Source: Myxococcales bacterium UBA1660 (GTDB lineage: Bacteria > Myxococcota_A > Polyangia > Polyangiales > Houyiibacteriaceae). Taken from it: DNA of 64,000 nt. Below the pieces are notes generated by a model. That model did no database searches. It was not told where the DNA came from and saw nothing but the letters and a program-made list of their open reading frames with translations. Of the stretch, positions 54,177 to 62,282 are shown piece after piece; the first letter of the stretch is position 1; each line of letters begins with the position of its first letter. The stretch spans positions 118,590 to 182,589 of the forward strand of contig DCLA01000120.1 of assembly GCA_002320815.1 (NCBI GenBank), read 5' to 3'. The translations under genes were made by a program, and so were the position numbers.

Positions 54177-54919
54177 GAGGTCAGCCTCCGCCACTCGAGG
54201 GCCCGCACCGCCAGGAAGACCATGAGAGCCGCGGCGCTCATGTCGAAGAGGAGCGCCCGGGTGTCGACCACGCCCTTGGCGAAGTCCTGCATGTGCGTCC
54301 AGATGCTGATGTAGGAGAAGACGTCCCGCGTCAGGTCGAAGGCCATGAACTGGAAGATCCCGAGCCCGAAGAGGAGCACCAGGACCAGGAAGGTCAGCGT
54401 GGCCGCGACCACCTGGTTCGGCGCCAGGGCACTCATGAGCAGGCCGATGGCCACGTAGAACGCGCCCACGGCCATGACCCCCAAGTAGCTCGCGGCGACC
54501 ACGCCGAGGTCCACGTCCCCGAAGCGGCTGGTGATCCACACGTAGATGAGGGTCGGGACCCAGAGCGCGGCCCAGAAGATCATCGCCGCGGCGTACTTCC
54601 CCAGGACCACGGCCCGCTCGCTGACCGGCGCGGTCAGCAGGGCCTCGAGGGTCCCGTCGGAGCGCTCCTGGGCGAGCAGGCGCATGGTCATGATCGGGAC
54701 GAAGACCAGGAGCGGCAGGAAGAAGAGGAGCGTGCCCCCGAAGAACATGGTCAGCGGGTTGTCCGAGCCACCCATCGCCGGCTGGGACGAGTAGATGTTG
54801 GCCACGAAGCCGAAGTTGCCGCCGCAGCAGAGGAGCCACGAGACCAGGAGGGCGTAGGCGACCGGAGAGACGAAGAAGGAGCGCAGCTCGCGCTTGCAGA
54901 TGGCCCAGGCGGCTCTCAT
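54173..54919 (-). CDS. ABC-2 type permease, GldF-like
   Basis: 248 residues from ATG 54919, with six hydrophobic helices. It opens with AWAICKRELRSFFVSPVAYALL, the usual start of this permease family. PIMTMRLLAQERSDGTLEALLTAPVSERAVVLGKYAAAM is the conserved loop. It pairs with the ATPase upstream and the GldG-like protein downstream, overlapping both by four bases (ATGA and GTGA). The substrate is unknown. Confidence 0.92.
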   Translation of the reverse strand: MRAAWAICKRELRSFFVSPVAYALLVSWLLCCGGNFGFVANIYSSQPAMGGSDNPLTMFFGGTLLFFLPLLVFVPIMTMRLLAQERSDGTLEALLTAPVSERAVVLGKYAAAMIFWAALWVPTLIYVWITSRFGDVDLGVVAASYLGVMAVGAFYVAIGLLMSALAPNQVVAATLTFLVLVLLFGLGIFQFMAFDLTRDVFSYISIWTHMQDFAKGVVDTRALLFDMSAAALMVFLAVRALEWRRLTS

Positions 54920-55902
54920 CGGCCCTCCTCCTCGTGCGCCGCCTCGTCGTCGAGGTCGGGTTCGTCGCGAGGGGCGGTCTCCTCGGTGGTCAGCTCGGCG
55001 AAGATGCTCTCCAGGCTCTTGGCCTCGCCCGCGAGCTCGCGCAGCACCAGGCCGGCCTCGGCGACGGCGCGGAAGAGGCCGTCGACGGCCCCGGCCTCGG
55101 GCACCCGGACCCGGCCGCGCACGAGGTCGCCCTCGACCGCCAGCTCGAGCTCGCTCAGCGCGGGCACCTTCGCCAGCGCGGCGCGGAAGGCCTCTTCGGT
55201 GCCCGGACCGAGGAAGCGCACGAAGTACGCCTCCTGCTGCCGCGAGCGGAGGCTGCGGGGATCGCCCTCGCCCACCTTCCGGCCCTTGTTGATGATCACC
55301 ACCCGATCGCAGGTGGCCTCCACCTCGGGCAGGATGTGGGTGGAGAGAAAGACGGTCTTCTTCCCGCTGAAGGCCTTGATCAGCTCCCGCACGTAGCGGA
55401 TCTGGTTGGGGTCCAGGCCCGAGCTGGGCTCGTCCAGGATCAAGAGGGGCGGATCGGCCAGGAGCGCGTCGGCGAGGCCCACCCGCTGGCGGTAGCCCTT
55501 GGAGAGCTGGCGGATGATCCGGTCCTCGGCGTCGGAGACCGAGGCTTGGTGGAGCGAGCGCTCGATGGCGTCGCCGATCGCACGGCCGGGGACTCCCTTG
55601 AGCTCCGCGCGGAAGCGCAGGTACTCGTGGACCCGGAGCTCCGGGTGGAGCGGGACGCCCTCGGGCATGTAGCCGAAGGACTGGCGGGCCTTCTTCGGAT
55701 GCCGCAGCGCGTCCACCCCAGCGATGCTCACGGACCCCGCGGTGGGCGCGAGGAAGCCCGTGATCATCCGGAGCGTGGTGCTCTTGCCGGCCCCGTTGGG
55801 GCCGAGAAAGCCCACGATCTCGCCGGGTTCGACCTCGAAGTCGACACCCGCGACGGCGAGCTGGGTGCCGTAGCGTTTGGTGAGTCGGCGGACGGAGAGC
55901 AT
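54916..55902 (-). CDS. ABC transporter ATPase, GldA/CcmA-like
   Basis: 328 residues. Motifs are GFLGPNGAGKSTTLRMITG (Walker A), SFGYMPEGVPLHPELRVHEYL (Q-loop area), LSKGYRQRVGLADALL (signature) and LLILDEPSSGLDPNQ (Walker B). The extra C-terminal 100 residues (about 225-328) are typical of GldA/NatA-like ATPases and end in an acidic tail. It heads the ABC operon and is divergent from the ECF sigma factor across 124 bases. Confidence 0.95.
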   Translation of the reverse strand: MLSVRRLTKRYGTQLAVAGVDFEVEPGEIVGFLGPNGAGKSTTLRMITGFLAPTAGSVSIAGVDALRHPKKARQSFGYMPEGVPLHPELRVHEYLRFRAELKGVPGRAIGDAIERSLHQASVSDAEDRIIRQLSKGYRQRVGLADALLADPPLLILDEPSSGLDPNQIRYVRELIKAFSGKKTVFLSTHILPEVEATCDRVVIINKGRKVGEGDPRSLRSRQQEAYFVRFLGPGTEEAFRAALAKVPALSELELAVEGDLVRGRVRVPEAGAVDGLFRAVAEAGLVLRELAGEAKSLESIFAELTTEETAPRDEPDLDDEAAHEEEGR

Positions 55903-55945
55903 CGGCGAGGGCCCTTCCTAGCATCGACAAGGGAAAAAGGAACCC

Positions 55946-56006
55946 GTGACATCGGATCACGGTTTCGACACGAGACCGAAATGTCGGCGTGACATCCGTG
56001 AACGGT
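55946..56006. repeat. Imperfect direct repeats upstream of the ECF sigma gene
   Basis: GTGACATCGG at 55946-55955 is echoed by GTGACATCCG at 55989-55998, 43 bases on. Between them TTTCG and CGAAA form a small dyad. GGAACC at 55939-55944 resembles the -35 used by ECF sigma factors. The set could be an autoregulated promoter between the ABC and sigma genes. Confidence 0.4.
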
Positions 56007-56026
56007 CCAGATGGTCCCGGCAACGG

Positions 56027-56779
56027 ATGAAGGTGGCCACGATCGTGCTATCGTCCGGCGCCCCGCTGATCGGGGTTGATGGTGCCCTTCCGCGCGAGGG
56101 AGGGCGTCCAGACGTTCGTGAGTTCGACCGGAGACATAGCTTGGACCCCGTGATCGCGCGCGCCCAGGCCGGCGACGAGGCGGCCTTCCAGGAGCTCTTC
56201 CTGGCCCACCGGGAGACGGTGGCGCGGGTGGTTCATCGCATCATGGGTCCCTCGAGCGAGATCGAGGACGTGGTCCAGGACGTGTTCATCCACGTCTACC
56301 GGTCGATCGGGAGCTTCCGCGGGGACTCCAAGTTCAGCACGTGGCTGTATCGGTTGGCCTCGAACGTCACCAAGATGCACCTCCGCAAGAAGCGCTCCCG
56401 TCCCCGGACGGTGGACGCGCCGGTGCCGGAGAAGCGCGACGAGGACGTGCCCGTCGAGCAGCCGGACCAGGCCATCGACCGACAGCGGCGGGTCGAGGCC
56501 CTCTACCGTCTCGTGGACCGGCTCTCGGAGAAGAAGCGCGCGGTCCTGATCCTCCACGATTTCGAGGGGCTCAGCGCGAAGGAGATCGCCGACCAGGTGG
56601 ACGCGCCGGTGCTCACCGTCCGGACGCGCCTCTTCTACGCACGCAAGGAGCTCTACGCCGCGTTGGCCGAGGAGCCGGCGCTGAAGCAGGTCATCGAGCA
56701 GCTCATGCCGGACCTGCCCGGCAAGCCACGTCCCAAGAAGAAGCGAAAGCCCTCGGCCGACTCGAAGGCCGAGCGATGA
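56027..56779 (+). CDS. ECF-type RNA polymerase sigma factor
   Basis: 250 residues from ATG 56027; an earlier ATG at 55946 is possible but less likely. The N-terminal 45 residues are not conserved. Region 2 spans about 50-115: DEAAFQELFLAHRETVARVV, EIEDVVQDVFIHVYRSIGSFRG and STWLYRLASNV. Region 4 spans about 150-210: LSEKKRAVLILHDFEGLSAKEIADQVD and TVRTRLFYARKEL. A Lys/Pro-rich tail follows. Its stop overlaps the next start by four bases; the partner there is a zinc-finger anti-sigma protein. Confidence 0.9.
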   Translation: MKVATIVLSSGAPLIGVDGALPREGGRPDVREFDRRHSLDPVIARAQAGDEAAFQELFLAHRETVARVVHRIMGPSSEIEDVVQDVFIHVYRSIGSFRGDSKFSTWLYRLASNVTKMHLRKKRSRPRTVDAPVPEKRDEDVPVEQPDQAIDRQRRVEALYRLVDRLSEKKRAVLILHDFEGLSAKEIADQVDAPVLTVRTRLFYARKELYAALAEEPALKQVIEQLMPDLPGKPRPKKKRKPSADSKAER

Positions 56780-58212
56780 CCCACGCCCCCAAGTGGCGCG
56801 CTCTGATCGCCTTCGACGCCGGTGCCCTGTCCGACCAGGGCGAGACCCGGCTGGCCCGGCACGTGGAGGACTGCGACGTCTGCCAGCGCGCGCTGGCGGA
56901 GATCCAGGCTTTCGACACCGTCGCCCGCGAGACCCGGGAGACGCCGCCGGTCGTCGACTGGTCGCGGATGGAGGTCGCGCTCCGCCGCGAGGCTCGGACC
57001 CAATCCCAGGCCATCCGGGCCGCCCGGCGACGCCGCTCGTGGAAGGTCCCCGCCGCCGTCGCCCTCGCCGCGGCCGCCGCCGTCGCCGTGTTCATGATCT
57101 GGCGCACCGGGCCCGAGCCCGAGCTCCCGCTCGCCGAAGAGGTCGCGCCGGAGCCCACCGCGCCGGCCCCGATCCCCAGCGCGGGGGACCAGGTCGAGGG
57201 CACCATCGTGGCGCTCGCGGGCACCCCGGCCGCCTTCCGCGGCGACGACCGCCACCCGCTGGAGCTCGGCGACGCCCTCATGGAGGGGGACCGGATCGAG
57301 GTCGCCGCCCGGCAGGCGCTGCACGCGACCCTCGGGGCGGGGGCGGCCATCGCCCTCGAAGGCGCCGCGGAGCTGACCGCGGAGGTGCTGCGAGCGGACG
57401 ACATGGAGATGCATCTCCACGAGGGCCGGCTCTCCAGCGCGGTGCGCCACGGCGAGCCCTTCACCGTCGTCGCCGCGCCCTACGCCATCCACGCGCGCGG
57501 GACCCGCTTCCGCGTGGAGCGGACCGACGGCGTGGTCACCGTGACCCTCGAGGAGGGTCAGGTGTCCGTCACCCGCGAGGGCGAGACCGTCGCCGAGCTC
57601 GAGGCGCCGGCCCGGTGGAGCTCGTCGCCCGAGACCCGCTTGGCCAGCGAAGACCCCGTCGCCGTGGAGACGCCGGGCAGCGAGCCGGGCTCGCTGGTGC
57701 TCGAGCTGCCCGCGAGCGAGCGCTTCGTGAGCTGGCAGGTCGATGACGCCGTGCTCCCCGCGGGCGCCGCCGGCGCGCTCCTCCTGGCAGCCGGCGAACA
57801 CACCCTGCTCGGCTTCGACGTGGAGGGCGACGCCTACGAGACGCGGCTGGCGTTGATGGACGAGGGCCTCACCCTCGACGAGCGGACCCTGACCGCGATC
57901 CACGACGAGCCGGTGGTGGGCTTCCTGAGCCCGGAGCAGATCCAGGACACCGTCCGCCCGACGGTGCGCCTGCTGCGATCCTGCTACGAGCGCGATCTGC
58001 GCCGGACCGATCCCAACCTCGGCGGGAGCTACACGCTGCGGGTCCGGGTGGCCCGGAACGGCTCGGTGCGGCGGGTGACCGTATCCACCGAGGCCGAGCT
58101 GCCGCACACCCTGCGCAACTGTCTGGTCCGGCACGCCTCCGAGTGGCAGTTCCCGGCGCCCGAGGGCGGCCCGGTGACCTTCGACCTGCCTCTGAACCTG
58201 CGCACGCGCTGA
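56776..58212 (+). CDS. Anti-sigma factor / FecR-like / AgmX-PglI C-terminal domain fusion
   Basis: 478 residues. The zinc anti-sigma signature H-x3-C-x2-C is His29, Cys33 and Cys36 in ARHVEDCDVC. One transmembrane helix lies near 90-107. The periplasmic part has a FecR-like domain (about 160-300; GDRIEVAARQALHATLG, EGRLSSAVRHGEPFTVVAAPY and HARGTRFRVERTDG). The C-terminal domain (about 380-478) resembles the AgmX/PglI TonB-C-like fold: SCYERDLRR, GSYTLRVRVARNGSV, LRNCLVRHASEWQFP. It should hold the sigma factor until an outside signal arrives. Confidence 0.85.
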   Translation: MTHAPKWRALIAFDAGALSDQGETRLARHVEDCDVCQRALAEIQAFDTVARETRETPPVVDWSRMEVALRREARTQSQAIRAARRRRSWKVPAAVALAAAAAVAVFMIWRTGPEPELPLAEEVAPEPTAPAPIPSAGDQVEGTIVALAGTPAAFRGDDRHPLELGDALMEGDRIEVAARQALHATLGAGAAIALEGAAELTAEVLRADDMEMHLHEGRLSSAVRHGEPFTVVAAPYAIHARGTRFRVERTDGVVTVTLEEGQVSVTREGETVAELEAPARWSSSPETRLASEDPVAVETPGSEPGSLVLELPASERFVSWQVDDAVLPAGAAGALLLAAGEHTLLGFDVEGDAYETRLALMDEGLTLDERTLTAIHDEPVVGFLSPEQIQDTVRPTVRLLRSCYERDLRRTDPNLGGSYTLRVRVARNGSVRRVTVSTEAELPHTLRNCLVRHASEWQFPAPEGGPVTFDLPLNLRTR

Positions 58213-58228
58213 GTCGGCCCCCGCCGAG

Positions 58229-59254
58229 TCAGCGGGAGGCGACGATGGCTGCGCAGCGCTCGCGCGCTTCGTCGCGCCGGGTCGCCTGCCGGCGCGCGTG
58301 GACGTCGGGCGGTAGGGTCAGGGGCGGGGCCACCGTCCCGGGCTCGGCGCCGTCGCGGGCGGCGAAGAAGAGCGCCGGGTCGTCGATGACGTCGTAGAGT
58401 TCTTCGCCCCGCGTGAGGAGCTCACAGTTGGTCCGCTCGATCTCGTCCATGATCCGCGGGAAGGCCTCGACGCTCCACGAGTGGGGGTCGTGCATCAGGA
58501 CGACGCCCCCGCGGACCCCCTCCTCGCGCTCGCGGCGCTCCAGGACCCGGCGGAAGATGTGCTGCACGTCGTCGGCCGAGCGCACCTGGAAGTCGCCGGT
58601 GCCGTGGCTCCAGAGCATCTGGGTGTAGCCCCGGGCGGCCAGGACCCGGTCGACCCGCGGCGAGCGGGATCCGCCGGGCGGCCGGAAGAGCCGCGGACGG
58701 AACCCGACGAGCTCGGTGAGCACGGCGTCGGCGTGGTCGAGCTCCGCGGTGATGGCCTCGGTGGTCATCAGCGGGAGCTGCTGGTGCGTCACCGTGTGGT
58801 TCCCGATGACGTGGCCGCGCGCGACGATCTCCCGGAGCAGCTCCCGCTGCTCCTGGATCCGGTTCCCCGGCCCGCTGAGCCGCTCGACGGTGACGAAGAA
58901 GACCGCCTTGACGTCGTGGCGGTCGAGCGCGTCGAGGAGCGCCGGGGTCGTGCGGCGCTCGGGGCCGTCGTCGAAGGTGAAGAGGAGCACCCGCTGGGTC
59001 GACTCCCCGGTGATGATCAGACCATCTTCGAGCCCGACACCCGCCGCGCGCAGCGGACCGGTGTCTTCGGTCGGAGGGGCGGATCGCGGCGGCGGCGCGA
59101 CCTCCAGTTCCGGCTCGCCCTGGGGAACGACGAGGGGAGCGCGCACTTCGACGCGGACTCGCGAGGTCGGCGCAGGCACCGGGGCACGCGACGCGGCGAA
59201 CGCTCCGCCGGCGAGCGCGAGGAGACAAGCCAGGATGCCGTATCGAGTCCGCAC
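58229..59254 (-). CDS. NodB-type polysaccharide deacetylase
   Basis: 341 residues from GTG 59254. A signal peptide or anchor (YGILACLLALAGGAFAASRA) precedes a Pro-rich linker (about 25-85). The catalytic domain has TFDDGPE (catalytic and metal Asp), the metal pair HTVTHQQL, RPPGGSRSP and the C-terminal metal-side motif VVLMHDPHS. It likely de-N-acetylates peptidoglycan or another surface glycan. It converges with the anti-sigma fusion (16-base gap) and is divergent from the AAA-TPR gene. Confidence 0.9.
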   Translation of the reverse strand: MRTRYGILACLLALAGGAFAASRAPVPAPTSRVRVEVRAPLVVPQGEPELEVAPPPRSAPPTEDTGPLRAAGVGLEDGLIITGESTQRVLLFTFDDGPERRTTPALLDALDRHDVKAVFFVTVERLSGPGNRIQEQRELLREIVARGHVIGNHTVTHQQLPLMTTEAITAELDHADAVLTELVGFRPRLFRPPGGSRSPRVDRVLAARGYTQMLWSHGTGDFQVRSADDVQHIFRRVLERREREEGVRGGVVLMHDPHSWSVEAFPRIMDEIERTNCELLTRGEELYDVIDDPALFFAARDGAEPGTVAPPLTLPPDVHARRQATRRDEARERCAAIVASR

Positions 59255-59260
59255 GCCACG

Positions 59261-59290
59261 ACTGTAGGCAACGGACCTACATGTCCCCAA
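59261..59290 (-). promoter_or_regulatory. Candidate deacetylase promoter overlapped by a dyad
   Basis: On the minus strand TTGGGG (59285-59290) and TACAGT (59261-59266) are 18 bases apart. The -10 is six bases from the GTG start. A perfect dyad TGTAGG, seven bases, CCTACA (59263-59281) overlaps the -10 and spacer and could be an operator. Confidence 0.35.
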
Positions 59291-59429
59291 CTTTCTGCGC
59301 GGCGTCTCCAGGGGCAGCCCCACCGACGGTGAGCCGGGCTCACTGTGCGCGTTTCGTACGCATTTCCTTTGGTCAACGTGAGAAAGTCGGCTTGCGAGGC
59401 CGGGGTCCGTCGGCGACCATCGGGCCCCC

Positions 59430-62279
59430 ATGATCGGCCCCTCCTCGGCTTGCCGCCATTGCGGCTTCGTGAACCCTCGCGCTTGGCGCGGCTGCGCGGC
59501 GTGCGGTCGCAGTCTCGAGGTGGCCGCCCACCGGACCGGACGCACCGTCGCCGGCGCCGGCGAGGTCACCGTGGTGAGCGCCAGCCCGGAGTTCGAGGCC
59601 GAGCACACCGCCGAGACCGTCTCCGACGAGGTCAGCGGGAGCCAGCTCCTCGACGACGGGACCGAGCCGCCCGGCGAGAGCCCGCTGATCGGTCAGACCG
59701 AGGCCGGCCAGGCGCTCCTCACCGGGATCGAGCGCGCCTACACCCTGGGCAATCCCACCCTGGTGGCCCTGGAGGGCGGCCGCGGCAGCGGCAAGACCCG
59801 CCTCATGGTGTACGCCAGCGAGGTCGCCGCGCGCATCGACCCGCGGGTAAAGGTGCTCTACGGCGTGTGCCGCGAGGGCGGCGACGGGCCCTACTCCCCC
59901 TTCTCGCGCCTGCTCCTGGAGCGCTTCGGGGTGACCCCGGCCTCCTCGCCGAGCGCCGTCCGCGCGCAGATGTCCACCCAGGTCCGCTCGGCGCTGGGCA
60001 CCGCGGACGCCATCCGCGTGATGGAGACGACCCACCTGCTCGGGCACATCGCCGGAGTGCCCTTCCCCCAGAGCCCCATCCTCTCGACGATGGAGGACCA
60101 GCCCGACGAGCTCCACCGGCGGGGAACCGACGCCCTGGTCCGGCTCATCGAGGGCGAGGCCCAGTCCCGGCCGGTGCTCATCCTCCTCGACGACGTGCAC
60201 TACGCCGAGGAGCCAGCCTGGGATCTCATCCGCGCGCTCACCGCGGTCGAGGGCCACGTAGCCTTGGTGCTCGCCGGGGGCGCGTCCCTGCTGGAGAAGG
60301 CCAGCGCGCTCGAGCCGGAGGGCGGCGTCGCCCTGGGGCCCATCGCGCCCCTCTCGGAGAGCGACGTGCAGTCGATGCTCCACGTCCTCCTCCCCACCCT
60401 CACCACCGCGCCGGAGCCGCTGGTGAGCGCGGTGACCCACCGCTCGAAGGGCAAGCCGGCCCTGGTCCGCGAGCTCACCTTCGCGCTCTGGGAGGCCGGG
60501 GTCTTCGTCCAGACCGACGACGGCCTCGAGGTCGATCTCGCGCGCCTGCAAGCCGAAGACGATCTCCCGGTGTCCATGGAAGACGCCATCCGCGCTCGCC
60601 TGGCGCGCCTCGACGGGCTCGAGCGGGCCACCCTCGACCGGGCCGCGGTGGTCGGCGAGGTCTTCTGGAGTGGCGCCATCCTGGGCCAGATGCGCAGCGA
60701 CCGGGAGCCGCCCGCCGAGGACGCCGACCCCCTGGCCGTGTGGCCCGACGACGAAGACATGCAGGCCCTCGAGCATGCCCTCGGGCGCCTCGCCGAGAAG
60801 GGCTTCATCTCCGAGGTCGAGCAGTCCGACGTGCCCGGCGCGCGGGAGTACGTCTTCGCCGTCGAGGGGACCCGGGGCCTGCTCTACGAGGCCCTCGACG
60901 ACGACATCCGGGTCCGCCGGCACGGCGCCGTGGCCCGCTGGTTGGCGCTGGTCGCCGAGGTCCGCCGCGAGGGCGTGGCCTCGATGATCGCGCCCCACCT
61001 GGAGCGCGCCGGCCAGAAGGCCCGCGCCGGCCGCGCCTACCTCGAAGCCGCCCTCTACGAGCGACAGCAGCTCCGGCGGGACCGCGCCCTCCGCTACGTG
61101 GAGCGTGCCCTGGAGCTCATCGTGGAGCAGGACGTGGTGCGCCGGGTCGACGCGCTCCACCTCCACGGCTCGCTCTTGTCCACCTCCGGTCGCTACGAGG
61201 AGGCCACCGAGTCCTTCAGCGCGATGCTCCGCCTGGCCTGGCGCACCGGCGCCCAGGGCAAGGGCGGCGCGGCGCTCAACCGCATCGCCCGCGCACACCG
61301 CGCCCGGGGCGAGGACGAGCGGGCCCGGGCCCTGCTCGGGCGCGCGCTGGACCTCTTCCGCGCAGCCAGCGACCTGCGCGGTGTAGCCGCCACCCTGGAC
61401 GACATCGCGCAGATCGAGGTCATCCATGGCGAGGTCGACGAAGCCATCGGCCACGCTTCCGAGGCCTTGGACATCCGCCGGGCCCACGCCGACGAGCGCG
61501 GCGAAGGCGTGTCCCTGAACACCCTCGGCAACCTGGAGCTGAAGCGCGGCAACCTCGACGCCGCCGAGTCCTTCTTCCGCGCCTCGCTGGCCATCCGCGA
61601 GCGAGTCAACGACCCGGAGGGCGCGCTCCAGACCCAGAACGCGCTGGGGGTCATCGCCTACGAGCGCGGCGACCGCCCCGGCGCCGTGCGCGCCTGGCGC
61701 GACGCCCTCGAGCGTGCCCGGCAGCTCGCCGACCGGCGCTCGGAGTGCTTCCTGCTCAACAACGTCGGCGAGGCCCGCCTGGCCGACGGGGCCTACGACG
61801 AGGCCGAGGTCGCCCTGGAGCGTGCCCGCCAGCTGGCCAAGGAGATCGGCGACCGGCGCGCCTTGGCCGACGTGCTGCGGAACCAGGCCGTCCTGGCGGT
61901 CCGCCGGATCGACGACGGCGCCGAGGCCAAGCTCCAGGAAGCGCTGGGCGCCGCGGAGGAGCTCGGGCTCTCGGACGCCCTCGCCTTCGTGCATCGCGCC
62001 TTCGGCGAGCACCGCAGCAAGACCCTCTTCGACGCGGCAGGCCAGGTCGACAAGGCCGCCGAGGAGTCGTTCCTCACCAGCATCGACCTCTTCCGGAACG
62101 TCGGGAACGAGCGGGAAGCCGCCCGGAGCCTGGTGTCCCTCGGGGCGCACCTCGTGGAGCGCGGGGACGTGGAGACCGCGCGCGAACGCCTGAGCGAAGC
62201 GCGGGCGACCTTCCGCCACCTGGGGCTGGAGACCGAAGCGGAGCGGGTCGACGCCACGCTGCGCGCGCTCGGCGGCTGA
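59430..62279 (+). CDS. Zinc-ribbon AAA/STAND-like ATPase with TPR array
   Basis: 949 residues. A zinc ribbon at the N-terminus has Cys8, Cys11, Cys22 and Cys25. The P-loop is EGGRGSGKT, with Lys122 and Thr123. Walker B is VLILLDDVHYAEEP near residue 250. This is the AAA-16/STAND type used by signal-transducing ATPases. From about 520 to 945 there are about nine or more TPR repeats, for instance GVSLNTLGNLELKRGNLDAA and LLNNVGEARLADGAYDEA. No DNA-binding or cyclase domain was recognised. It lies three bases before the octaheme cytochrome gene, so it may control or assemble that system. Confidence 0.85.
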   Translation: MIGPSSACRHCGFVNPRAWRGCAACGRSLEVAAHRTGRTVAGAGEVTVVSASPEFEAEHTAETVSDEVSGSQLLDDGTEPPGESPLIGQTEAGQALLTGIERAYTLGNPTLVALEGGRGSGKTRLMVYASEVAARIDPRVKVLYGVCREGGDGPYSPFSRLLLERFGVTPASSPSAVRAQMSTQVRSALGTADAIRVMETTHLLGHIAGVPFPQSPILSTMEDQPDELHRRGTDALVRLIEGEAQSRPVLILLDDVHYAEEPAWDLIRALTAVEGHVALVLAGGASLLEKASALEPEGGVALGPIAPLSESDVQSMLHVLLPTLTTAPEPLVSAVTHRSKGKPALVRELTFALWEAGVFVQTDDGLEVDLARLQAEDDLPVSMEDAIRARLARLDGLERATLDRAAVVGEVFWSGAILGQMRSDREPPAEDADPLAVWPDDEDMQALEHALGRLAEKGFISEVEQSDVPGAREYVFAVEGTRGLLYEALDDDIRVRRHGAVARWLALVAEVRREGVASMIAPHLERAGQKARAGRAYLEAALYERQQLRRDRALRYVERALELIVEQDVVRRVDALHLHGSLLSTSGRYEEATESFSAMLRLAWRTGAQGKGGAALNRIARAHRARGEDERARALLGRALDLFRAASDLRGVAATLDDIAQIEVIHGEVDEAIGHASEALDIRRAHADERGEGVSLNTLGNLELKRGNLDAAESFFRASLAIRERVNDPEGALQTQNALGVIAYERGDRPGAVRAWRDALERARQLADRRSECFLLNNVGEARLADGAYDEAEVALERARQLAKEIGDRRALADVLRNQAVLAVRRIDDGAEAKLQEALGAAEELGLSDALAFVHRAFGEHRSKTLFDAAGQVDKAAEESFLTSIDLFRNVGNEREAARSLVSLGAHLVERGDVETARERLSEARATFRHLGLETEAERVDATLRALGG

Positions 62280-62282
62280 CCT

